Numbered from the stretch's first letter, positions 8,257 to 17,285 are shown. The stretch is 64,000 bases of DNA from an uncultured Eubacteriales bacterium (GCA_900544545.1 UQVY01000008.1:1-64000); one strand, 5' to 3'. Translations and numbers: made by a program. The notes: generated by a model not told the origin, from the letters alone.

Positions 8257-9852
8257 TTGTCGAAAACGAACTACGAAATAACTTCTCCGAAAACAAAACT
8301 ACGGAAAAACTACTGCTTTGGAAACAAGACTACGGAAAATCGGAAACTTATGAAAGACCGCTTAAAAACCGAGAAAAAATCGGAAAACTCAATTTCTTTA
8401 CCTTCGGGGAATTTAATTGGCTTACCTTCGGGAAACGCACGTTTATATTCGGGAAACGCGGAGGCTTTGATTTACGAGATGAAACGCAGAGCCGATTCGC
8501 CGCTTTTCAATTACAACCGAGAGAAAAAACATCTGAAGCAGCTGGAATTTCATAAATGCGCAAAGAAAAACCGATGGGTTTTCGGCGGAAACCGCAGCGG
8601 AAAATCCGAGTGCGGCGCGGTCGAATGCGTATGGCTCCTTCAGGGAAATCACCCCTATAAACGGAACAAGCCCGACCTTTCGGGCTGGTCGGTATCCCTT
8701 TCCTTCTCCGTACAGAGGGACGTCGCGCAGAAGAAAATCCTGCGTTATCTCGACGAAAAACGAATCGAAAAAATCGTTATGGTCGAGGGAAGCGCGTCCT
8801 CGCCCGAATACGGAATAATCGACTATATACTGGTGAAAAACGATTTCGGCGGACTATCGAGACTGGGCTTCAAGTCCTGCGAATCCTCGAGAGAGAAATT
8901 TCAGGGCACGGACCTCGATTTCGTATGGTTCGACGAGGAACCGCCCAAGGATATTTACGAGGAATGCAGAATGCGACTCCTCGACAGAAACGGCGAAATC
9001 TTCGGAACTATGACTCCGCTAAAGGGACTTACATATATCTACGACAGAATCTACGTCAACGACAGAAACGATCCCGAGGTCTGGTCGATATTTATGGAAT
9101 GGGCGGACAATCCCTTTCTCTCTCCCGAGGCGGTCAGGGCTATGACGGCTTCGATGAGCCGCGACGAGCTGGAAACCCGACGCTACGGAAGATTCGCGGG
9201 GAGAGAAGGTCTGGTCTATCCGGAATTCGACCCGTCGGTACATATCGTAAAGCCCTTTACTCCGCCGATTTCCATGCAGGACAGACTCTCCATAGACCCG
9301 GGACTTCGCAATCCCTTATCCTGTCATTGGTACGCGAGGGACGGGGACGGAAACGTTTTCGTGGTCGCGGAACATTACGAAGCCGAACGGACGATAGAAT
9401 ACCATTCCGCAAAAATAAAGGAAATAAGCGACGAACTCGGCTGGAAGAGAAATCCCGACGGAAGCATAGAAGCTCTTATCGATTCGGCGGCGAATCAGAA
9501 AACCCTCTCCGGAACGTCGTCGGTCACGGAATTGTTCAGAGAAAACGGAATCTACGTCCTCCCGAAGGTGGACAAGGGACTGTTTTCGGGCATAAACAAG
9601 GTCAAATCTATGCTCAGAAGCGCGGACGGAACGCCCAGACTTTTCATTACCGAAAACTGCGTCAACCTTATCCGCGAAATCCGTAATTACCGCTACGGAG
9701 CGGGAGATTCGCCCGTAAAACGCGACGACCACGCTATGGACGAGCTTCGGTATTACCTCGCGGCACCCCCGGGCGAACGCGCGAAAACGCCTATGGAAAG
9801 GGATAAAAACCGACTTTACGGCGCGATAAAACGCGGCGGAAAATATGAATAA
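8257..9852 (+). CDS. phage terminase large subunit
   Basis: This is the motor ATPase and nuclease that threads DNA into a procapsid. Residues 110-117 are a Walker A loop (GGNRSGKS), DFVWFDEE (221-228) is Walker B with the catalytic acid, and GTMTPLKG (250-257) fits the coupling motif. The C-terminal RNase H-like nuclease keeps its acids: SIDPG (Asp347), ALIDS (Asp409) and RDDH (490-492). Both active sites therefore look intact. The start is taken as TTG 8257 with AAAGGA upstream. The first 70 residues are low complexity with SGN repeats, so a later start (Met75) is possible. It opens an eight-gene same-strand cassette. Confidence 0.9.
   Translation: MSKTNYEITSPKTKLRKNYCFGNKTTENRKLMKDRLKTEKKSENSISLPSGNLIGLPSGNARLYSGNAEALIYEMKRRADSPLFNYNREKKHLKQLEFHKCAKKNRWVFGGNRSGKSECGAVECVWLLQGNHPYKRNKPDLSGWSVSLSFSVQRDVAQKKILRYLDEKRIEKIVMVEGSASSPEYGIIDYILVKNDFGGLSRLGFKSCESSREKFQGTDLDFVWFDEEPPKDIYEECRMRLLDRNGEIFGTMTPLKGLTYIYDRIYVNDRNDPEVWSIFMEWADNPFLSPEAVRAMTASMSRDELETRRYGRFAGREGLVYPEFDPSVHIVKPFTPPISMQDRLSIDPGLRNPLSCHWYARDGDGNVFVVAEHYEAERTIEYHSAKIKEISDELGWKRNPDGSIEALIDSAANQKTLSGTSSVTELFRENGIYVLPKVDKGLFSGINKVKSMLRSADGTPRLFITENCVNLIREIRNYRYGAGDSPVKRDDHAMDELRYYLAAPPGERAKTPMERDKNRLYGAIKRGGKYE
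8398..8461 (+). repeat. tandem repeat inside the 5' end of the terminase gene
   Basis: Three units of 20-24 bases share ACCTTCGGG/ATATTCGGG and GGAAACGC. They encode the LPSGN/LYSGN repeats of the low-complexity terminase N terminus. Confidence 0.6.
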
Positions 9853-9855
9853 AAA

Positions 9856-9960
9856 GAATAATTATTCCGATAAAGCGAGGATAATTATTCATAATAACGA
9901 AAACTGCGGATAATTATTCCTTACTGAAAGAATATAAAACGAAAATACGAATAATTATTT
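9856..9960. repeat. four AT-rich palindromes, possible operator array
   Basis: The spacer after the terminase gene contains GAATAATTATTC (9856-9867, perfect palindrome), GGATAATTATTC (9879-9890), GGATAATTATTCC (9908-9920, perfect palindrome) and GAATAATTATTT (9949-9960). The starts are 23, 29 and 41 bases apart. Repeated palindromes in a short gap suggest binding sites for a dimeric regulator, but could also be a decayed repeat. Confidence 0.65.
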
Positions 9961-9998
9961 ACAAAAAAACGCGAAAAAGAGAAAAAAGGCTGAAAATT

Positions 9999-10289
9999 AT
10001 GAACGAAAACAAACTCATCAGAGCTTTATACAAAAAAGCCGTCGGCTTCAAAATCAAGGAGGTCAGCGAGGAATTCTCCGAGGACGGAGAGGGCGGATTC
10101 GTACTCGCGCGGAAAAAGATAGTCGCAAAGGAGCTTGCGCCCGACCTCTCGGCTTTGAAATTCCTCATCGAAACCGACCTCGGAAGCAAGGATTACGCCT
10201 CTCTGAGCGACGATGACCTCAAAAACGAGGCGAAAAGGCTGCTTTTACTCCTCGAGGGGGACGGAACTCCGACCGAGCAGGAGAATTGA
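9999..10289 (+). CDS. small cassette protein, possible small terminase-type protein
   Basis: The product is 96 residues, acidic and largely helical by eye. It begins with KLIRALYKKAVGFKIKEV and has a segment AKELAPDLSALKFLIE. From memory that pattern resembles the C-terminal part of small terminase subunits in Clostridia phages, without their DNA-binding N-terminal domain. Its position between large terminase and portal fits a packaging accessory. This is inference; no motif is decisive. The ribosome site (AAGGCTG) is weak. Confidence 0.5.
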   Translation: MNENKLIRALYKKAVGFKIKEVSEEFSEDGEGGFVLARKKIVAKELAPDLSALKFLIETDLGSKDYASLSDDDLKNEAKRLLLLLEGDGTPTEQEN

Positions 10290-10334
10290 CCGAGGAAAGG
10301 TTCGACCGAAGGGAAGATTGACCAAGGGGAGGAA
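10283..10334. repeat. short tandem repeat before the portal gene
   Basis: Three units of about 17 bases share TTGACC/TCGACC followed by a GGAAAGG-like purine block. The same gap (10290-10552) also has a GCCGCA/TGCGGC hairpin at 10420-10448 enclosing ATGCGCAT, and otherwise nothing recognisable. Confidence 0.55.
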
Positions 10335-10552
10335 AAATTCGGACAAAAATCAAAAATCCGGACGGAATTTACGCAAAACCGTTAAAAACAAGAGATACCG
10401 CGGAATCCATTTATATACAGCCGCAGAAAATGCGCATATTTATGCGGCAAAAAACGGAGATTTTCTCCGAAAAACGAAACGAAAAGGCAAACGAAAAGCT
10501 CAAAAGCCGCGAAAAGGCTTTTTGGCTTACAACGAAAAAAGAGGTTAACCAG

Positions 10553-12031
10553 ATGAATTACTACGAACAGACGGTGAGCGAGGTCAGGGAGGATTTCGAG
10601 ACGCGGAAAAAACTCCGACGCGAAAAAGAACTCGCCTGGCAGCTCAATATGAACTTCCTTTACGGCAATCAGTATTGCCGAATAACCCCCGAAAAACTCC
10701 TCCGCACGAGCGAAAAAACGTTTTTCTGGCAGCACAGAGAGGTCTTTAACCACATCGCGCCCGTTATGGAAACGAGAAGCGCGAAACTCCTCGGAACAAG
10801 ACCGAAAATCAGAATCCTTCCGCTCTCGGGAGAGGGCGACGGATTTACGAAAACCGCCGAAAAAGCCGTCAATTCGGTCTTTGAAAGGGCGGGTATGCAG
10901 AAAATCATCGCCGAAGCGACCTCCTGGAGCGAAGTTACGGGAACGGTCTTTTATAAAATCACGGCGGACTCCGACGGAAACGCGGAAATTTCGGTCTGCC
11001 CGCCCTTCGAAATCTATCCCGATTCCTTCGAACGAAGCGACGTAGAGGATTGCAGGTCGATTATCCACGCGAGAGCATTGCCCGTCGGCGAAATCAAAAG
11101 AATCTGGAACGAAGAGGTCGGTCCGGAGAAACTTTCGGCTTTCAATCCCGCTGCCGCAAACAATCCCGAACTTTCGGGCTGCGCGACGGTCATCGAAAAA
11201 TACGAAAAGCCTTCGGAGAATTTCCCCGAAGGACGACTCGTAATCGTCGCGGGAGACAAGCTGCTTTATTCGGGCGGACTTCCCTATTCGGAGTGCGGAA
11301 GATTTTCCTTCCCCTTCGTCAGGCAGGTTTCTCTGCCCGTGGCGGGAAGCTTTTACGGGGCAAGCGTCATCGAAAGGCTCATTCCTCTTCAGCGAGCCTA
11401 TAACGACGTGAAAAACAGAAAACACGAGCTGCTTTCCCGCCTCGCGGGAGGAATCCTCACCGTTGAGGAAGGCTCGGTAAACGTGGACGAACTCGAGGAG
11501 GACGGACTTTACCCGGGGAAAATCCTCGTGTATCGTCAGGGAGCTTCGGTTCCTTCGTTTATGCAGGCGGATAAGCTTCCGTCGGACTTTATTTCCGAAG
11601 AGGAACGCATTCTCAGGGAATTTTCGGTAATCAGCGGCGTCAGCGACCTTATGCGGAGCAATTCGCCCGTAAGAGTTACCAGCGGAACTGCCCTTAATCT
11701 CCTTCTCGAGCAGGACGGAACGAGAATTTCCGTTTCTTCCGACGGAATAGCGAGAGCCGTAAAGGAAACCGCCGAAAAGGTCCTCGAAATTATGCGAATC
11801 TACGGATATACGGACGGGGACGGAAGCCTTACGGACGAATCCGGGAACCTGAGCCGCAGAGATTTTACCGTTATCACCGAAAAAGAGGGGAATTCCGCGC
11901 CCGTCAGAATGATGAGCATAGCCCTCGAAATCTTCGAATCGGGACTGCTTTGCGGAGAGAACGGAAAGGTCCCGACCGAAACCAGAAACAAGCTCCTCGA
12001 AATGATGGGACTCGGCTCGCTTATTCAATAA
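10553..12031 (+). CDS. phage portal protein (P22-like)
   Basis: The 492-residue product would form the dodecameric ring at the capsid vertex through which DNA enters. Features fitting P22-type portals are the N-terminal helical region with WQLNMNFLYGNQY, the FNHIAPVMETRSAKLLGTRPKI segment, the CPPFEIYPDS block and a long C-terminal helical part (VKETAEKVLEIM). The length is typical of portals without a barrel extension. ATG 10553 begins the conserved part. The frame is open for 41 codons upstream, but these are Lys/Arg-rich and have no site. The ribosome site is modest (GAGG). Confidence 0.85.
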   Translation: MNYYEQTVSEVREDFETRKKLRREKELAWQLNMNFLYGNQYCRITPEKLLRTSEKTFFWQHREVFNHIAPVMETRSAKLLGTRPKIRILPLSGEGDGFTKTAEKAVNSVFERAGMQKIIAEATSWSEVTGTVFYKITADSDGNAEISVCPPFEIYPDSFERSDVEDCRSIIHARALPVGEIKRIWNEEVGPEKLSAFNPAAANNPELSGCATVIEKYEKPSENFPEGRLVIVAGDKLLYSGGLPYSECGRFSFPFVRQVSLPVAGSFYGASVIERLIPLQRAYNDVKNRKHELLSRLAGGILTVEEGSVNVDELEEDGLYPGKILVYRQGASVPSFMQADKLPSDFISEEERILREFSVISGVSDLMRSNSPVRVTSGTALNLLLEQDGTRISVSSDGIARAVKETAEKVLEIMRIYGYTDGDGSLTDESGNLSRRDFTVITEKEGNSAPVRMMSIALEIFESGLLCGENGKVPTETRNKLLEMMGLGSLIQ

Positions 12032-12095
12032 AACAAAATAATTAAATCACTATCGGCAAAAACAACCGAAAAAACAACTGAATCGGAGGATATTT

Positions 12096-12650
12096 ATGAA
12101 AGAAAACGAAATTTTCGGCACGGACGGACAAAGAGAATACCAAATCGTAAACCAAGGCGAAACCGCAGATAATTACGGGAACGCCGACACCGACGGGAAC
12201 AGAAAGCTCTTCGGAAAGGAAAACCCTTACGCGGAGGAAAATCGGGAAGCAGATTCGGGAAAATCAGCCGAATCCGAAGGAAAAACACTCTGCGGGGAAA
12301 ATCCCGCGGGCTATCAGGGGAAATCGGGCGTTATAGCCGCAGGAGAAAGAACTCCGACTTTCGGAGAAAGAACCGCAACGGGCGGAAATAAAGCCCCGAC
12401 GGGAGAAGAAAAAACTCCGACGGGCGGAGAAAACGCTCAGGGCGACTTTACGGACGAGCAAAGAGAAAGGCTCGGAAGGCTTATTACCGACGTTATCGAC
12501 AGGTACGTAGAGAAAATAAACAGAAATACGCCGCCGAAGGTGCTTTCGGGCGCAAGCGGAGCCTTCGTTCCCACCGAACCCAGAAAACCCAAAACCATAG
12601 ACGAAGCCAACGAAATCGCTAAAAGCTTCCTCTTCTCTTCGGAAAGATAA
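12096..12650 (+). CDS. scaffold-like cassette protein
   Basis: The product has 184 residues and no sequence family that I recognise. The N-terminal two thirds are Gly/Glu/Asn/Thr-rich with GGxxAPTGEEKTPTGGE repeats. The C-terminal part has a helical stretch (DEQRERLGRLITDVIDRYVEKI) and a short conserved-looking end (PKTIDEANEIAKSFL). Acidic, low-complexity proteins between portal and coat genes are usually capsid assembly scaffolds, and its place matches gene 8 of P22. A GGAGG site lies eight bases before the ATG. Confidence 0.6.
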   Translation: MKENEIFGTDGQREYQIVNQGETADNYGNADTDGNRKLFGKENPYAEENREADSGKSAESEGKTLCGENPAGYQGKSGVIAAGERTPTFGERTATGGNKAPTGEEKTPTGGENAQGDFTDEQRERLGRLITDVIDRYVEKINRNTPPKVLSGASGAFVPTEPRKPKTIDEANEIAKSFLFSSER

Positions 12651-12695
12651 AAACAAAATCCGAACTACCAAAAAATAATAATCAGGAGATTTTTT

Positions 12696-13859
12696 ATGAT
12701 AAATCTTACAACCGCAGACAAAGCACTCAAAGATATTTACCTCACCGCAATCACCAATCAGCTCAATACGTCCGCAAACCCTCTTTTCGCGAGAATAAAA
12801 CGCTCTACGAATAACGTTTACGGAAACAACATCAGAAAACTCGTGCCTTACGGCGTAAACGGCGGCGTCGGAGCGGGTACCGAAAGCGGCGACCTCCCTT
12901 CCGCGGTCGGAAATAAGTACGCCTGCTTCGAAACCTCCCTTAAAAACCTTTACGGAACCATCGAAATCACCGACAAGGCAATCCGCGCTTCCGAAAACTC
13001 CGAGGGCGCCTTCGTAAACCTCCTTACCTCCGAAATGGAAAGCCTTATCGAGGCAAGCTCGATGAACTTCGCGAGAATGCTTTACGGCGACGGCACGGGC
13101 GCGCTCGCTACGGTCGTTTCCAACACCAAAAACGCCGTTTCCGTGGACACCGATATATATCTCTTCGAGGGTATGCTCGTAGATATTTACGACGGCTCCA
13201 CCGCTTCCGTTACCGGAAGAACCATCGAAAGCATCGGCAAGGATTCGAGCGGAAACCCCGTCATCAATCTCTCCGGCGCGGAAATAGGCACGCTTAAAAA
13301 TACCGACAAGGTTTACGTCCAGAACAGCAAAGGTCTGGAAATTACCGGACTCAAGGCAATCTTCGGCGACTCCGCAACCCTCTACGGCGTCCCCAGAGCC
13401 TCCAACGCCTGGGTAAGACCTTACACCGAAAACGTGGACGGAACCATCTCCCTTTCGGCTATCAGAAAAGCCGTGGACTGCGTCGAAAGAGATACCGGAA
13501 GCAGAAGCAACTTCATCGTTTGCTCCCTCGGCGTCAAACGAAGCCTCGAGAATTATCTCACCGACAACGCAATCCCTTACGTAACCCGGATAGTCGACGG
13601 CTTCAAAGCCATTATGCTCGACGGAATTCCCGTGGTCGGCGACAGATTCTGTCCCGAGGGAACTATGTTTATCCTCAACACCGACGACTTTACTCTCCAT
13701 CAGCTCTGCGACTGGAGATGGCTCGAGGGCGAGGACGGCAAAATCCTCAGACAAAAATCCGGTCAGCCCGTTTATACCGCAACCCTCGTAAAATACTGCG
13801 AACTTATCTGCAACCGCCCGAGAGGTCAGGCTATGCTCACCGGTATAACCGAGTCCTGA
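12696..13859 (+). CDS. phage major capsid (coat) protein
   Basis: The 387-residue protein has the length and layout of P22/HK97-fold coat proteins. It has an N-terminal segment (TTADKALKDIYLTAITNQLN), then AFVNLLTSEMESLIEASSMNFARMLYGDG, typical of the spine helix, an internal beta-rich insertion (about 145-215) and a C-terminal block with PVYTATLVKYCELICNRPRG. No N-terminal protease-cleaved delta domain and no protease gene are seen, which agrees with scaffold-driven assembly. It has a strong AGGAGA site. It is the best-supported structural gene after the terminase. Confidence 0.85.
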   Translation: MINLTTADKALKDIYLTAITNQLNTSANPLFARIKRSTNNVYGNNIRKLVPYGVNGGVGAGTESGDLPSAVGNKYACFETSLKNLYGTIEITDKAIRASENSEGAFVNLLTSEMESLIEASSMNFARMLYGDGTGALATVVSNTKNAVSVDTDIYLFEGMLVDIYDGSTASVTGRTIESIGKDSSGNPVINLSGAEIGTLKNTDKVYVQNSKGLEITGLKAIFGDSATLYGVPRASNAWVRPYTENVDGTISLSAIRKAVDCVERDTGSRSNFIVCSLGVKRSLENYLTDNAIPYVTRIVDGFKAIMLDGIPVVGDRFCPEGTMFILNTDDFTLHQLCDWRWLEGEDGKILRQKSGQPVYTATLVKYCELICNRPRGQAMLTGITES

Positions 13860-13891
13860 ATCCTTAACCTTTATATAATCCTTACCTTTAT

Positions 13892-13969
13892 CGGGCTTGC
13901 CTGCGGGGGCGGGCGGGCTTACGAAAGGTAAAAGTAACGAGAGAAGTTTCGGGGGAGCAGGCAAGCCCG
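13892..13969 (+). ncRNA. G-rich stem-loop element A (candidate structured RNA)
   Basis: A perfect 13-bp stem, CGGGCTTGCCTGC (13892-13904) and GCAGGCAAGCCCG (13957-13969), encloses 52 bases. These start GGGGGCGGGCGGGCTT, contain a small hairpin TTAC-GAAAG-GTAA and end TCGGGGGA. A related element lies at 17286-17357 with the same core but a different outer stem sequence, which is what conserved RNA structure looks like. It sits 32 bases after the coat gene. No T run follows, so it is not a plain terminator. Strand is assumed from the genes. Confidence 0.5.
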
Positions 13970-14009
13970 TCGTAAATACGGGGAAAACCTTATTACGGGG
14001 GGGGGAATA

Positions 14010-14177
14010 TACGACTGGCGCTCCCGAAAATTCTCTTGACTACTGGGGCTGTACGAGGAGGGAATCCTCCCCGAAAACTTCGGAGAAGGACGTCCGACTG
14101 GCGCTCCCGAAACTCCTCCTGACTTATACGACCTCGCTCCGAAAACTCCGCTCCCGAAAATTCTCTCAGACTATTCA
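14010..14177. repeat. imperfect repeats before the adaptor-like gene
   Basis: GACTGGCGCTCCCGAAA is followed by a TTCTCTTGACT-like tail at about 14013-14041 and 14096-14124, with a third GCTCCCGAAAATTCTCTCA block at 14151-14170. The last unit runs into the ribosome site of the next gene. Element A and this repeat fill 13860-14190. Confidence 0.6.
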
Positions 14178-14190
14178 AAAAGGAGACAAA

Positions 14191-14745
14191 ATGAAACTCA
14201 AAGAAATCGTAAAACAGGCTATGCTGCTTCTTAATATCCCGCCGGATCCGAACGACTTCGCCGAAAACGCTCCCGAACCGACGGACGCAACTCTGATTTC
14301 CCTTATTTCCTGCGCAAATTCGGCGATTTCCGACGCGGCTTCGAATTACGCGAGAGTTTATAAAACCGAAACGCTCTCCACCGACGACGGAAACATACTC
14401 TTCTCCTCTCTCGGAGAAAACGTCTTCGAGCCTCTGTCGGTCTTTTCTTCGTCGGGAAGAGAAAGCTTCAGAGTTTTTCCCGACCGCATAGGGACTTCTC
14501 CGGGCGAAGTCGTTTTTACTTACTCTTATATACCCAAGCCCGCAGGGTTCGACGGGAACGTTTGCCTTCCGCCTTCCGTAACCCTCAACGCTCTCGCTTT
14601 CAAAACGGCGGCGGAATTTTCGCTCAGAAACGGGCTCTCGGATAAGGCTCTGCTCTTCGAGAAAAAATACGACGAAGCCGCCCGGGCTTCCTTATCCGGA
14701 AGAAGGCTCGGACCGCTCCCGGTAAGTTACGGAGGAGCAAGATGA
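14191..14745 (+). CDS. head-tail adaptor-like protein
   Basis: The product has 184 residues and starts with MKLKEIVKQAMLLLNI, followed by a helical region (LISLISCANSAISDAASNYA), a beta-rich middle and a C-terminal helix (AAEFSLRNGLSDKALLFEKKY). This arrangement is seen in connector/adaptor proteins that dock under the portal, and the position after the coat gene equals P22 gene 4. Family membership is inferred from layout and place. An AAGGAG site precedes ATG 14191; the open frame upstream to 13897 runs through element A and repeats and is not believed. Its TGA overlaps the next ATG. Confidence 0.6.
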   Translation: MKLKEIVKQAMLLLNIPPDPNDFAENAPEPTDATLISLISCANSAISDAASNYARVYKTETLSTDDGNILFSSLGENVFEPLSVFSSSGRESFRVFPDRIGTSPGEVVFTYSYIPKPAGFDGNVCLPPSVTLNALAFKTAAEFSLRNGLSDKALLFEKKYDEAARASLSGRRLGPLPVSYGGAR

Positions 14746-16022
14746 ACGGAAAGCTCAAAGTCGTGACCGACTTCTCGGACGGTCTTTTTTCGGGCATAAA
14801 AAACGGAACCGAAGTCGCCGTCTGCTCCGGAATAAAACGGGACTTCCGCGCGCGCCCTTCGGTCAAACTCGCTCCGCTCAGGTTCGACGGACAGACCTCG
14901 GATTTCTCCGACTCCCTCGGGATAAAAAGAATATTCGCCTTCGGAAACTACATCTTCGGCGTAACGGCGGGATTTTCGCTCTTCTATTCCTCGGTAAACG
15001 CCCCGGGATTCATCCGGACCGGAATAAGCTTCTCCGCCCTTCCGAATATGAGCGAAATTACCTACGAAGGCTCACTCGCGGCTCTGTTTTATACCGAAAA
15101 AGCCTCCGATTCCTCCGTTATATGGATATCGCCGACGACCTCGCCCGTTATACTCCCGTCGGTAAGAGCAGCGGATATCCTTCAGGCGAAAAACAGAGTC
15201 TACGCGATTCCCTCGGGCGGAGCTTCGGCGGAATATACGGACTCACCCGACGTAACCGACAGAAATTCCGAGGGAACGGTTTCGCTTTATTCGGGAGAAA
15301 GCGGACGGTTCGGCAGACTTATTACCTTCAGAAGCAACGTCCTCGCGGTCTCGGATTCTTCGGTCTGTAAAATCCGCGGCGAACTCGTTCCGATTACGAG
15401 GCTCGGAGGAATTTCGCCCGACTCTGTTTGCAGAGTGAACGAAGAAATCTACTTCACGGCAAACGACGGACTATATAAAATCTCGGGAGATACCGCGGCG
15501 AAAATCCTCGGCGCAAGCTTCTCCCCGACCGCAAAAGCCGTTTCGCGCGGGGAGGATATTATCGTAATCTCGGACGAAAAGGTCTACCTGTATTCGACGG
15601 AAAGGAATTTCCTCTCGCAAATAGGACAGACTTCGGCAAGCTCCCTTGTTTACAGCCGAAAAGGCGACAGAATCGTTATCCTTACGACTTCGGGAGGATA
15701 CAAACAGATTTCCTTCGGCGCGGAGGACGCGGACTCGGAGAGCGAATATTCGGTTTATACGGACTTCTCTTCTCCGCACTCGCGAAAAAGACTGAACTAC
15801 CTGAGCTTCGTCGGAAAGGGAGAATTCTTACTCTCGGTTTCCTCGGAGGAGGGCGGAAAATGCTCGCAGAAATTCTCCTCGGCGGGCGAAAGACCGAAGG
15901 TCGTTCCCGCAAATCTCGTCGGAAGCCGATTTAAAATCTCGGTCAGGGCAAAACTCGCTCCGTCCGCGTATATGAGCAGCCTCGCCGCAAACGTAAATAC
16001 ACTCGGGGAGGACGACTTATGA
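14742..16022 (+). CDS. beta-propeller-like tail nozzle protein candidate
   Basis: The product has 426 residues, nearly all short beta strands in repeated pattern (for example IFAFGNYIFGVTAG, RLITFRSNVLAVSDSSVCKI, IYFTANDGLYKISGD, IIVISDEKVYLYS). This suggests a beta-propeller like the P22 gp10 tail nozzle or similar phage stabilisation proteins, and the gene order agrees. Start ATG overlaps the previous stop (ATGA) and has GGAGGA upstream, so translation is coupled. No catalytic motif is seen. Assignment rests on fold impression and synteny. Confidence 0.55.
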   Translation: MNGKLKVVTDFSDGLFSGIKNGTEVAVCSGIKRDFRARPSVKLAPLRFDGQTSDFSDSLGIKRIFAFGNYIFGVTAGFSLFYSSVNAPGFIRTGISFSALPNMSEITYEGSLAALFYTEKASDSSVIWISPTTSPVILPSVRAADILQAKNRVYAIPSGGASAEYTDSPDVTDRNSEGTVSLYSGESGRFGRLITFRSNVLAVSDSSVCKIRGELVPITRLGGISPDSVCRVNEEIYFTANDGLYKISGDTAAKILGASFSPTAKAVSRGEDIIVISDEKVYLYSTERNFLSQIGQTSASSLVYSRKGDRIVILTTSGGYKQISFGAEDADSESEYSVYTDFSSPHSRKRLNYLSFVGKGEFLLSVSSEEGGKCSQKFSSAGERPKVVPANLVGSRFKISVRAKLAPSAYMSSLAANVNTLGEDDL

Positions 16023-17212
16023 AAAACCTTCTTACCGTTATAAACGAAAAAATCGACGGAATCGGGGACGAGCTTTCCGCAAAAACCCGAAACCTCGAAA
16101 AAAGGAAAATACTCTTCCGCAGAAAAAACCTCGCAAAAGGCGACGAAGCTCGGTTCGAATTCCGCTCGGTCGGGGAAACTTCAGCCGAAATCAAAGTCGA
16201 ATCGCTCGCTTCGAGCCAGACCACTGCTATCGTTTCGATGAAATTCAACGGCACGACTATTTCGACGGACAGAATAATCCTTCCGCAGGGAGAAACCGTT
16301 TCGCTCGCAAAAGACTTTTCCCTTCGCGGGGGAGGGCGTCTTTCCGTAAAAATCGCGTCGCCGCTCGGTCCGGGCTTTTCTTCGTCGGTGAGCCTGACCG
16401 TTACCGGATACGGCGCGGAAAAACTCCGTACGGACGCCTTTATTTCTCTCGTTTCGACGGAGGATTCGGACTTTTTCCTGACTCTTTCGGACGGAATCGT
16501 AAGCTTTATCGACGAAAATCTCGCGACCGTCAAAACCTATTCCGACGGAGAAAAACCTTTCCTCGGGAAAATCTACGATTCGGCAAGCCTTGAATTCCTT
16601 CCGCTCGTCGGCTTCGTCAAAAACGGGAAAATCAATCTCGACCTACCTTCGATTTCGGATTCGTCTTCGGTTAGTCTTGCCTCCTCCGTAAACGCGGAAA
16701 GCGCGGATATCGTTACTTTCGGGGCGGAGAAAAGCTCCTTCCTGATTTTTACGTCGGGCGGAAAGCTTTACGGCTGCATCGTTTCGGCGGAGAGCGGAAG
16801 CCTTTCGGTCGGAAATCCGTCGGATATCTTTCCTTCGGTAACCGCCGCAACAAACGTCCGCGCTTACTCCTTCGGGGACGAAAAACTCTGCGTTCTGAAA
16901 GTTACGGGCGGGACCTACGGCTTTAAACTCGGGATTTCTGGCAGCCTCGGGAATTATTCCCTTCAGAAAGGGGCGGAAAATTCCTTGCCTCTGAAAGAAA
17001 CCGTCAGCGCGTTCGCGGGGACGAAAAATTACCTCTATCACCGCGGGAAAAACGGGGTTATTCTTCGCTCGGAAATAGACCTCTCGGGCGCGCCCGTCCT
17101 TATTTCCTCCGTCAAGGAGCTTTTCGCGGACGCTTTCCTTCGCTTCTCGCCTTCGCGCGGCGCGTTTATTTCGGACGGGGATTTCTTCCTCGCGGACTGT
17201 ACGAAACTCTGA
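16019..17212 (+). CDS. last cassette protein, unknown beta-rich structural protein
   Basis: The product has 397 residues. The first 35 form a charged helix (VINEKIDGIGDELSAKTRNL), followed by a beta domain to about residue 140 and then propeller-like repeats similar in style to the preceding protein (SDFFLTLSDGIVSFIDENL, SSFLIFTSGGKLYGCIV, KNYLYHRGKNGVILRSEI). Start overlaps the preceding stop by four bases and has GGGGAGG upstream. It occupies the place of the P22 tail-needle gene but does not look like a needle. It ends the cassette; no tail spike or fibre follows. Confidence 0.55.
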   Translation: MKNLLTVINEKIDGIGDELSAKTRNLEKRKILFRRKNLAKGDEARFEFRSVGETSAEIKVESLASSQTTAIVSMKFNGTTISTDRIILPQGETVSLAKDFSLRGGGRLSVKIASPLGPGFSSSVSLTVTGYGAEKLRTDAFISLVSTEDSDFFLTLSDGIVSFIDENLATVKTYSDGEKPFLGKIYDSASLEFLPLVGFVKNGKINLDLPSISDSSSVSLASSVNAESADIVTFGAEKSSFLIFTSGGKLYGCIVSAESGSLSVGNPSDIFPSVTAATNVRAYSFGDEKLCVLKVTGGTYGFKLGISGSLGNYSLQKGAENSLPLKETVSAFAGTKNYLYHRGKNGVILRSEIDLSGAPVLISSVKELFADAFLRFSPSRGAFISDGDFFLADCTKL

Positions 17213-17285
17213 GCCAAAACAAAATCCGACACGTATCGCTCCTTAAAGCAAATACGAGTCGGATTTTTTTGCGTAATTTTACTTC

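Noticed and set aside
10382..12028. 548-codon reverse-strand frame opposite the portal gene
   Set aside because: Its codon pattern is the shadow of the portal gene. It has no family resemblance and no ribosome site. Long antisense frames occur opposite several strongly biased genes here.
12264..13964. 566-codon reverse-strand frame opposite coat and scaffold-like genes
   Set aside because: It crosses two well-supported genes and element A; composition is that of a shadow frame.
13897..14190. N-terminal extension of the adaptor-like protein
   Set aside because: The frame is open but runs through hairpin element A and tandem repeats; the real start at 14191 has a strong ribosome site.
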